A stretch of DNA of 64,000 nt, from contig NZ_WOFH01000014.1 in the NCBI RefSeq assembly GCF_009733595.1, forward strand, positions 186,001 through 250,000, given 5' to 3'. This DNA is from Actinomadura litoris (GTDB lineage: Bacteria; Actinomycetota; Actinomycetes; Streptosporangiales; Streptosporangiaceae). A model generated the notes under the pieces. The model was given only the letters and a program-made list of their open reading frames with translations. It made no database searches and had not been told where the DNA came from. Shown here piece by piece: positions 54,002-61,518 of this stretch; the first letter of the stretch is position 1, and the number at the start of each line of letters is the position of its first letter. A program made the translations under genes and the position numbers.

Positions 54002-55325
54002 CTAAGCGGTGGCCCGACGCCCGGCGAGCAGCTTGTTCAGCAGCGGCACCGGCGACGTCGGGCAGATCGCGAGCCGCTCGTCCAGGGCCGCCTCCCACCG
54101 CGCCTGGAGTCGGGTCCGCAGTTGGTCTCGCATGAGCAGGGAAACGTGCGCGTAGGTACCGCCGATACCCGGCATCGAGTGGCCGAGACGGTCGTGGGTG
54201 AGGATGGCGGGGGTGCCGATCTCGTCCAGCCACACCCGGTGCGAGTGCCGCAGCTTGTGCGGAGTGAGGCCCTGTTTGATCGGCAGCCATGACGCCAGTT
54301 CCAACTCGTGGACGTGCCCGGCCGCCCGGGCGGCGGCGACGCGCGGCCGGTGGGGCGTGTGCCCCCGCTGGGTGAGGTGCACGCCGCACCGGCGACGGCT
54401 CGGCAACGGGGGCAGTCCACCGCGCGGGCGTCGACGGTGGGCTGGTCGTAGCGAGGGAGACCTCGCACCACCGGTGGCGACCAGTCCAGGCTGGTCGCCG
54501 CGGGCCACGCCGGAGTGAGGGGCGTCCCGGGCCAGCCCGCTGCCATGTCGACCAGGACCGGGCGGCCTGGTGCATCGCCGGACCGCCCGGTCCGTGGACT
54601 GCGGGTGGGAGACCAGCCGGTCGTGGCCTGCTCCCACGGATGGTCGGCGTAAGAGCGGTGCAGGTGGTGACCTCCCCGCCCGTTGAGGAACAGGAACCGG
54701 CCGCCGCCGCATCCATCTCCCGTGCAGGTGCACGACGCCGGGGGCGCGCTGCCATGTGCCGGGTGAGGAGGTCGGCCAGGAACAGTGGCAGGTCGACGGC
54801 ACCGAAGTAATGCGGGTGGTCGTTGCGGTAGGAGCCCTCTTGGGAGGCTTGAGCTCGAAGGGGCCGTCCGGCGGCGCCAATTGAACGTCGACGGTCAACC
54901 GATCCGCCGCGACGTGGTGCCGCTGCAGGCCCATGAGTTCGCCCCACCGGAGCCCACACCAGGCGCACACGGTCCACATGACGAAGTCGTCGTCGCGGCC
55001 CGACAGCACGGCGCACCGCTCTGCCAGCAGCAGCGCCTCCAGAGGTGTCGCCCACTGGGGTTCCCTGCGGGCGGCCTGAGCGTGCCGCTCGACCACCTTG
55101 CCGCGGCGCCTGCGGCGGGCGGCAGCGTTGTCGTCGACAAGCCCAGCGTCGCGTGCGTCACCGAGGATCGTAGAAAGTAGATTGCGTGCGTTGTCGGTGG
55201 TGTTGCGGGAGTAGCGACGCCGTAACTCGATTTCCCACGCCTGAATCTCCTCCCGGTCGAAGAGCGCGTTGACGGGCAAGTCACCGAAGGCCGGATAGAT
55301 GCGGAGGCGCAGGTGCTGTTCGTAG
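54002..55325 (-). pseudogene. Decayed tyrosine integrase of another element
   Basis: The N-terminal part (YEQHLRLRIYPAFGDLPVNA, then VCAWCGLRWGELMGLQRHHV with the first catalytic Arg) and the C-terminal part (LTPHKLRHSHRVWLDEIGTP, then LGHSMPGIGGTYAHVS with the Tyr) are in one frame. The middle (about 54330-54850) is coded in the other two frames, which shows at least two compensating frameshifts; for example CPRCRAVAGAACTSPSGGTR lies in a second frame. The protein would not fold, so the gene is dead. It is a relic of an older insertion next to the same locus. Confidence 0.8.
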
Positions 55326-55560
55326 GAGCTCGATGCCGTCCACGTCCACCAGGCGTGGGGCGTCGGCGGGGTCGCGGAAGCGCAGCTCGGCGGCGCGCCC
55401 CCGCACCTCGGCGGCGACGAGCTTGGCGTTGAACGTGGCGGTCGTCTCGCGGATGGCCTCGGCGCAGGCCGCGTTCAGCGCCTTCTCGGCTTCGCTCTAC
55501 CGGGCGGTCTCCAGTTCGGCGAGCCGGGCCTCGGCCTCGCGGAACTTGGTCCGCTATCCG
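55326..55560 (-). pseudogene. Broken coiled-coil fragment between two decayed genes
   Basis: One frame reads EAEARLAELETAR, then a stop, then SEAEKALNAACAEAIRETTA and RGRAAELRFRDPADAPRLVD. The stop and the joined neighbours show a remnant of a gene, possibly once upstream of the decayed integrase. Its origin is not clear. Confidence 0.45.
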
Positions 55561-56486
55561 GCGTAGCCCGGCGAGTTGGTCGCGGACGAGCGGGTCGCGC
55601 AGGACGTGGCGGGGCAGCAGGTCGTAGTAGCTGTCGGGCGGAGCCATGAACTGCACGCCGCCGGCGGCGTGCAGCCGCACCGCGTTGATCAGGTCGGTAG
55701 TCGAGAACGCCACGTGCTGCACGCCGGCTGAACGATGCAGGTGCAGGAACTCCTCGATCTGGCCGTCGGGCTCACGCTGCACCCCGGTCCCAGGTCCGGC
55801 TCCGGCGTCGGTCTCGGCCATGACGTGCGTGACGCCGGCCTGTCCTGCAGCACGTGGCTGTTGATCACGCTGCCGCCGAAGGCGAACCGGTCGTTGGCGA
55901 TGATTCTCATGCCGAAGGTCTCGCGGTACTGGGCGACCACCCCCTCCAGGGTGCCGGTGGGCAGGCACCACGCCAGGTGGTCGACGCTGTGGGGGCGGGA
56001 CGGCTCGGGCGGCAGAGCCGGCTCGTCCGACGCCGCCGGGTGGGTGTCCCACAGGAATCCCGGTGGCTGGTCGTCCAGGAGGTCGGGCGCGGGCGGGACG
56101 AGCGTGTGCTGTACCGATCCTGCGCCGGTGATCCGCGCGATCCGCACGTCCTTGGTCATCGCGGCGTAGGTGGTGGTCAGGTGGATCCTCAGCCCCGATC
56201 GGCGAGCCCGGGCCAGCAGGGCGGGAAGGTCGTCGGCGTATAGGGCGACGTCGGCCACCCCGTCGCCGTGCACGGCCAGGTAGTCGGCCACCGCGCCGCT
56301 GGCGTGGGTCGGGGGGGTGAGGACGACCTGCACGTCCCGGCTGCGTACCAGGACCGAGTGCCTCCGCCACCCGTGGGCGGTCGCGATCTGCTGGAACTTC
56401 AGTCCATCGACGAAATGGTCGACGGCGGAGGGCCCCTCGGCGACATATATCTCGATGTAGGCGATGCCTTTCAGATGCTGTGACAC
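55561..56486 (-). pseudogene. Decayed 4-hydroxyphenylpyruvate dioxygenase-like gene
   Basis: The first 190 codons encode a vicinal-oxygen-chelate protein: MSQHLKGIAYIEIYVAEGPS, then VDHLAWCLPTGTLEGVVAQY with the first metal His. A frameshift near 55850 moves the reading to another frame that carries QIEEFLHLHRSAGVQHVAFS with the second metal His and ends near LLPRHVLRDPLVRDQLAGLR. The third metal ligand (Glu) region is missing, replaced by the next fragment. HPPD/HmaS-type enzymes convert aromatic pyruvates; this copy cannot. Confidence 0.75.
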
Positions 56487-56693
56487 AGCGGAACCCTTCC
56501 TGCCGATTCACTGTCGATGAGCGGTCACACCATAGGGGTCGGTCTGTCAGCGAGACTGTCCGTTCAATTCCGTCGAGGTTTTCTGAGATGTTCGGGCAGC
56601 GTCCCTGGGCGGCGAGACGATTTCAACGGACTGCTTCGCTGACACGGGCCTCCCTACTATCGGCGGTTCTCCTGTATCGAAAAGGGAAGGCTC

Positions 56694-56927
56694 ATGTTGG
56701 AACACGCCGCGCCGGCCGCCGCGATCGCAGTGACCTTCCTGCTCGCAGCGTGTGACTCCGGCCAGGACACTGTCGACCCGTTCGACGGCCTGACCGTGCC
56801 GTACTACCTCCAGAGCCCGGAGCAGCCGCCCAGCCCCACACCACCGGGTGAACCGCCGGCGGAAGCAGACTGGGACGCCGATTCGACCCTGATCCCGCCC
56901 GGAAAGCCCGACCTTGCGGACCGGTGA
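56694..56927 (+). CDS. Small secreted lipoprotein
   Basis: The 77-residue product has a signal peptide (HAAPAAAIAVTFLLAACDSG) with lipobox LLAAC (Cys at about 20) and a Pro/Asp-rich mature part (QSPEQPPSPTPPGEPPAEAD). The ATG at 56694 follows AAAAGGGAAGG. No family is visible. Its own 200-base upstream region separates it from the decayed dioxygenase gene. Confidence 0.6.
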   Translation: MLEHAAPAAAIAVTFLLAACDSGQDTVDPFDGLTVPYYLQSPEQPPSPTPPGEPPAEADWDADSTLIPPGKPDLADR

Positions 56928-57350
56928 CGATCTGCCGCTACGGCATCTCAACCGGTATCTCACGGCCGGGCGGGCAACCGGACGTTAGCGATTAGAGTCA
57001 GCCCAGGAGACTCAACGGAGGCCGCAACCTGCTGTTGGCTCAGCACTCGTGCTGGCGACGTACTGAATGAGACGGCCCCGGACGCGGCGATCCAAGCAAT
57101 GGCCGGTGCTTTGGCCTGGAAGCGTCCCTAGGGAAGGCGCCTTCAGGGGGCGCGAGATGACGTCGATACGGGTCGCCGTCATGGAGCGGGACCGGCGCGT
57201 CCGGCGGCGCGACCCGGGTATCGAGTCCCTCACAACGTACGCAGGCGGCCGGTCGGCCACGAGACGCGACCCTCCATCATCACAAGATCGACAATGCTGA
57301 TGCATTGATCGTTTGAGTCTGGTTCGCGTGCTCGGTCGCCTGTGGTGGAT
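56928..57350. other. Non-coding stretch
   Basis: I see no convincing gene; short frames on both strands have biased Arg/Ser composition and no ribosome site. No repeats or hairpins stand out. Confidence 0.5.
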
Positions 57351-58043
57351 TCACCAGGGCGGTGGTTCGCTGAAGGAGGCAGAGGCGGCCGGGATGATGA
57401 GGCGGGGCCAGCCTCGTGGCCGGTGGCGGGACAGGTCAGCAGCGATTGCCTCGGCCCGGGGGAGCAGCGCGGGACTGTGCGGGGCGAGTTCGGGATCTTC
57501 CAGCAGTGGCGTGATGGCGCGGGCGGCGGCGTGCCGGATGTCGGGATCGGGATCATCCAACAGGTCCCGCACGACCGCGAACAGCGCCGGGCGGGTCGCG
57601 CGGACGGCGAGTTCGGCGGGCGAGGGCGGGAAGCCGAAGCGGCGGGCGCTCTCCTCGGCGGCGTGGCCGACGTCGACGGTCACGCTGCCGATCAGCTCCA
57701 GCAGTTCGGCCCGCAACGCCAGCGGCGGCGGGCTGCGGTAGAACTCGGCGGGCAGTTTCACGCCTGCGGTGGCCGGATGGCGGAGCAGGGCCGCCACCAC
57801 CAGGATCGCCGGGGCGGTCGCCTCGGTGACCGAGCACTGGTGGTTGATCGCCTCACCCAGCTCATGCGCCGCGCGCGCCTGCTGGGCAGGCACCCCGTGC
57901 GCTAGGACGGTCAGCAGTTCATTGACCGGCCGGACATCACCGGACTCCGCGCCGGGGCTGAAGAACACCTTCAGCCGGCCCCAATCGGTACCCGTGATTA
58001 GCTCCTGCGGGGTGGCCACCTCGTCCACGCCTCCTCCCGCCAT
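57351..58043 (-). CDS. HEAT-repeat-like helical protein
   Basis: The 230-residue protein has paired helices in a solenoid-like order, such as ELLTVLAHGVPAQQARAAHE, LLRHPATAGVKLPAEFYRSP and LFAVVRDLLDDPDPDIRHAA with the D-P-D-x-x-I-R-x-A-A motif of HEAT repeats near 165-185. It likely mediates protein contacts. Its ATG at 58043 has no close ribosome site on inspection. Functions of such small HEAT proteins vary; no partner is adjacent. Confidence 0.65.
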   Translation of the reverse strand: MAGGGVDEVATPQELITGTDWGRLKVFFSPGAESGDVRPVNELLTVLAHGVPAQQARAAHELGEAINHQCSVTEATAPAILVVAALLRHPATAGVKLPAEFYRSPPPLALRAELLELIGSVTVDVGHAAEESARRFGFPPSPAELAVRATRPALFAVVRDLLDDPDPDIRHAAARAITPLLEDPELAPHSPALLPRAEAIAADLSRHRPRGWPRLIIPAASASFSEPPPW

Positions 58044-58150
58044 CTCCCCGTCATCGTCCGGCCCGTCGTCGGCCCGGCCGGTGGCGGCCCTTCGCGCCCG
58101 GCGCTGTCCGCCTGCGTTGGTGTGCAGGTGGCCATCATGAGGCGATCTTC

Positions 58151-58360
58151 TCAGTTCGCGGGCCTGGCCGGTGTTCGGCTGGTGGGTTTCGCCTCGGTGG
58201 TGAGGGCGTGAAGGGGACGCGGCCCCGCCTCGAGGTCGGGGCGGGTGAGGGCGTAGCGGTCCAGGAAGGGGAGGTACTCATCGGCGATAGGCGAGAGCCG
58301 GGCGCACATCGCGTCGGTGACGGGGAAGCGGTCGGAGGATCTGGCCGATGCGGCCGCCAT
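58151..58360 (-). CDS. Possible 69-residue protein after the broken HTH gene
   Basis: The ATG at 58360 begins MAAASARSSDRFPVTDAMCA, followed by LSPIADEYLPFLDRYALTRP and a Pro/Ala tail. This region reads like a separate short coding unit just downstream of the frameshifted HTH gene. It could be a second gene of that locus or only its frame remnant. Confidence is low. Confidence 0.35.
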   Translation of the reverse strand: MAAASARSSDRFPVTDAMCARLSPIADEYLPFLDRYALTRPDLEAGPRPLHALTTEAKPTSRTPARPAN

Positions 58361-58373
58361 TGTCGCGATGGAG

Positions 58374-59365
58374 TCATGGGCTGGGCGGTCGCCTGCGCCA
58401 GTCCTTGCGGAGTTCGGCGAGGACATAGGTAGGGGCGCGATGATCGTTGCTGTCGTTGCGGACGGCAGGTGGCGGCGGTCTGGTGTGGTCGCATTTGCGG
58501 ACGTGGTCGCCGTGGTCGAGGTGGCCGTGGTGGTCGCACCAGGGGCAGGCGTCGATCGCGGCCCGCAGTTGTGCGGCCTGCGTCGCCGAGGTGGGGCGGG
58601 TGGCGTGTTGACGGTGTCGGGTGAGGCGCCGGGGGAAGTTCTGGCGTCCGGCGTCGCTGTTGATCCACGCGGCGAGGTTGCGGATGCCGTCGCGGGCGGC
58701 GTCGGCAAGGATCGCGCGTACTTCGGTGGGCGTGGCGCCGTAGGCGGTGATGAGGCCGGTGGTGAGCGCGGCCAGTCATGGTTCTGGTGGCCTGAGTGGT
58801 CGGTGCCGTTGGGGGGCGGAGCGGCGTTTTGCGGGGGTGGACTGCGATGGTCGCGGCCGTCTGCGTCGGTGGGTGGACCAGAGGAGGGAGCTGCTCCGTT
58901 CATCGAAGCAGCCGTCGCGGTGTCTGCTGCGGCGGTGTCTGCTCCGATGGTCGGCGCAGTTTCCACGGCGGGTTTCACGGTGGGTGCGGTGGCCGGGGCT
59001 GCTGGGTGGGTCAGCTGGTAGGGGAGGGTCTTGCGTTTGTGTTGGAATGCTTTGGCTTCGTGTGGGGACAGCGGGGAGCCGCTGTCGGGGTGGAGCGGGG
59101 TCAGCCAGCCCTTGGCCACAAGCGCTTCGCGGATGCGTCCCACGGTTCCGGCGGAGCGGATCTTGCACTGGTGCATGAGCCGCCGGTCGGTCAGCCACGC
59201 CCGGTCATAGGGCGGGGTGTGGGCGTGGTTGGCGTAGCACAGCGCCATCGCCAGCTCGGTGGTCGACAACTTCGCGGCGGCGGCGCCCCACACGGCGTCC
59301 TGGCAGCGCTGGTAGGGCTTGGTCGACTTGATCGTCTTGAGATCCTGGGCATCATCGTCGGACAC
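58374..59365 (-). pseudogene. Frameshifted winged-helix DNA-binding gene
   Basis: The N-terminal part (MSDDDAQDLKTIKSTKPYQR, then LSTTELAMALCYANHAHTPP, RLMHQCKIRSAGTVGRIREA) is a winged HTH. Near 58768 the downstream coding shifts frame: LAALTTGLITAYGATPTEVR, DAARDGIRNLAAWINSDAGR, CPWCDHHGHLDHGDHVRKCD with a zinc motif, then a stop at 58374. A single-base indel explains the change. This resembles HTH-plus-zinc proteins of actinomycete plasmids and prophages, now broken. Confidence 0.6.
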
Positions 59366-60860
59366 CGCGCCCCCAGCGGTTCAGCGGGTTCGGTGACCGG
59401 GGGCGCCGCGCGGTCATGTTCTGCCCATGCGGGTCACCGATGCTGAAGGGAGCGGGCCTGTTCTTGGTGTGGCGGGCGCGGGAGACGGTGGCTGGCTGGT
59501 GGCGGTGTGCCTACCTGCTGCGTGTGTCGAGCGGCCCATACGTGGTTCGCCCTCGCCGGGTCAGCGGTGGGCACAGCAGGCACCTTCCCCGCATCGGGTT
59601 CGCCCGGCCGCTCGTTGCCCTTCTTGCGAACAACCCGGCCGTAGGCGTCACTTGATGGGGCTCGCGGCGGGAGCCGTGCCGTGCTGCGGGCAAAAACCGA
59701 CTCCACGGCCAAGCGAGATCTTCTGCCAGGCGGACTCATGCCGACATTCTCGTTGGTGGACGCCGCTGCAGCCCGACCGTTGCTGCCGCACCATCGCCTT
59801 TCATTCGAATACACCCCTTGATTGAGATGGTTTCGCTGCCGTCACGCGGGTGGGAGGAGAATTGAAATGTGGCGATAGCGGCGAGGATGTCAGCGTGGAT
59901 GTCAGTTATCAAGTTCTCGGGGGCCGGGTACTCGAATGAGTTCCGGGATGGGGAGGAATGGCGTCGTGCAGTGAGCCGCCCAATCTATCGAGCTGGCTGG
60001 AGTCACGCTGTTGCCCGCGCGAGGGTTTCAGAGCGGCTGCCCAAGCGGCCCTTTTCCGGCGAACATTTCTCGGCTCCTTTAGCCGCGCTGCCCCGCGACT
60101 CAGACCCAGGGTGCCCGCGAGCCTCGCGGCCTCGCTTTCGTGGGGTCGGTCGGCCCAGGCTGTCGATCTAGCGTCGGTCGGCTCCCTGGCGGGCTGGTCT
60201 GGAGCGGTCCTGGCGGGCACCCTAGCAATGCCGTCGTCAGCGCCGTTGTCAGCCGGTCTCGCGGCCGCCGTGAACCTCGGTGTCGCAGACCCCGGATCGT
60301 CGTTCGATGAGCTTCCGCTTTTCGAGGTCACAACGTCCAAGGGCTGTACTGACCTGCGAAAACCCAGGTCGCCCACGAGCGAGAAGCCGATAAGCGGATT
60401 GTGTCCTCCTCCGGGCTAGCACGCTGTGCTACACGTAGACTACCCACTGCTGACAGGGGCTACGCTCCGACACCAGCGTCCGGACGGTGCGTGCTCAGGA
60501 CTGTCTCTGCCGCATCCTCGTACATCCGTTGTACATCGGCGGGGAGCGTCCGCAGGCACTCGGCACCCTGCGCTGATCGGCGATGCTTTCACCACGTCCC
60601 TTCAGACCGGGGCTGGCCGGGCCAGGCGGAACCAAGGTGAACCTCGATCAGGTTCGGCGAGGTTCGCACTCGCCGATCGTGTACTTCGTTCGCAACGGAA
60701 CCTGGTCAAAATCAGAACCACCAAGCACCTCGGTTCCCGGGTCTCTGCGCCGCCCCTGCGCATGAGCGATGTGGTTCAGGTTCTGCATAGGCCGCTCCGT
60801 GAACGGATGCTGCACGAGCAGTCCGCCGTGTACCGGGTCGGGAATAGCGAGTGGTTCGAG
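59366..60860. other. Non-coding region of about 1.5 kb
   Basis: Frames here are short, poorly conserved in composition and without ribosome sites on both strands. Near 60539-60548 a GCGGGGAGC word like part of the CRISPR repeat occurs once, too degenerate to count. I see no RNA gene, transposase or hairpin of note. It may be decayed sequence of a former cas or mobile locus, which cannot be shown here. Confidence 0.5.
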
Positions 60861-61047
60861 CGGGGAGCACGAACACCGAAATAATTTTGGCGAGGAATGG
60901 CCCGAACCATCCCCGCGGTGCGCGGGGAGCACGGAACCTCGGGTACAGGCATGATCCGGGCACAGGACCATCCCCGCGTGCGCGGGGAGCACCCGACGTA
61001 CAAGACCCCGAAGCCGGACTGCCAGGGACCATCCCCGCGTGCGCGGG
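60861..61047 (+). CRISPR. Degenerate orphan type I-E-like CRISPR array with three spacers
   Basis: Repeats have the form GGACCATCCCCGCG plus TGCGCGGGGAGCAC (28 bases). Copy 2 (60965-60992) is intact. Copy 1 (60905-60932) has an extra G in the stem, copy 3 (61026-61047) loses its end, and copy 0 (60861-60870) retains only GCGGGGAGCAC-like 3' bases. Spacers of about 34, 32 and 33 bases separate them. No cas gene is within view, so the array is probably inactive. A reading of its repeats gives RARGDGP-type peptides, an artefact. Confidence 0.85.
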
Positions 61048-61168
61048 ACAGGCCGCTCGTCGCGCCGAATCCGATGACCTGCTTTTCGCTGTGGACGTTG
61101 CGAACTACGGTGTGTATCCGGCACATCGTGAGCTTCCACGTCCCCTGAAAAATCGACCTCGAATACCT

Positions 61169-61402
61169 TCAAGGTCGTCGCTGTGAGTCCGCACACCGCG
61201 CCACCGCCGTCGCCTCGACCCGAGCGCACGCGGTGATCACGTTGGCGCGGTGCTCGGTATCGACCGAACGCAGGGCCGCCTCGAGACGCAGGGTCCGCCA
61301 TTGTTCGATGGCGACGACCCTGCGGTAGCCGATCCATGCCTTGACGATCCCCGCCACCGGCAGGGCGATGGCCAACAGGAAGGTCATGATCTCCGCGCCC
61401 AT
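61169..61402 (-). CDS. 77-residue membrane protein divergent from the NACHT gene
   Basis: The ATG at 61402 (MGAEIMTFLLAIALPVAGIV) follows an AAAGGAC ribosome site. One hydrophobic segment at about 6-30 is followed by a helical, charged part with a possible pore-lining segment (KAWIGYRRVVAIEQWRTLRL). It is divergent from the STAND NTPase gene by 116 bases. Membrane effectors paired with NTPases occur in some defence systems, but this pairing is only suggested by position. Confidence 0.5.
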   Translation of the reverse strand: MGAEIMTFLLAIALPVAGIVKAWIGYRRVVAIEQWRTLRLEAALRSVDTEHRANVITACARVEATAVARCADSQRRP

Positions 61403-61518
61403 GAGTTGTCCTTTCGGGTTGTTCCGCAACCGCTGTGTCACGACCATCGCTCGGGCGAGCCGTTTCCCGCTACCATTGAGAAACCCCCAGAAACTGCCGG
61501 TTTGCGGCTGGAGGACGG

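Noticed and set aside
59909..60376. Overlapping 150-codon frames in both directions in the 1.5 kb gap
   Set aside because: Neither has a ribosome site, motif or sensible composition, and both overlap each other fully.
60539..60548. Possible extra CRISPR repeat with GCGGGGAGC
   Set aside because: Only nine bases match, without the CCATCCCCGCG arm, so chance is likely.
60648..61337. Leftward frame across the CRISPR array with RARGDGP-type peptides
   Set aside because: The peptide pattern is the known translation artefact of CRISPR repeats with CCCCGCG arms.
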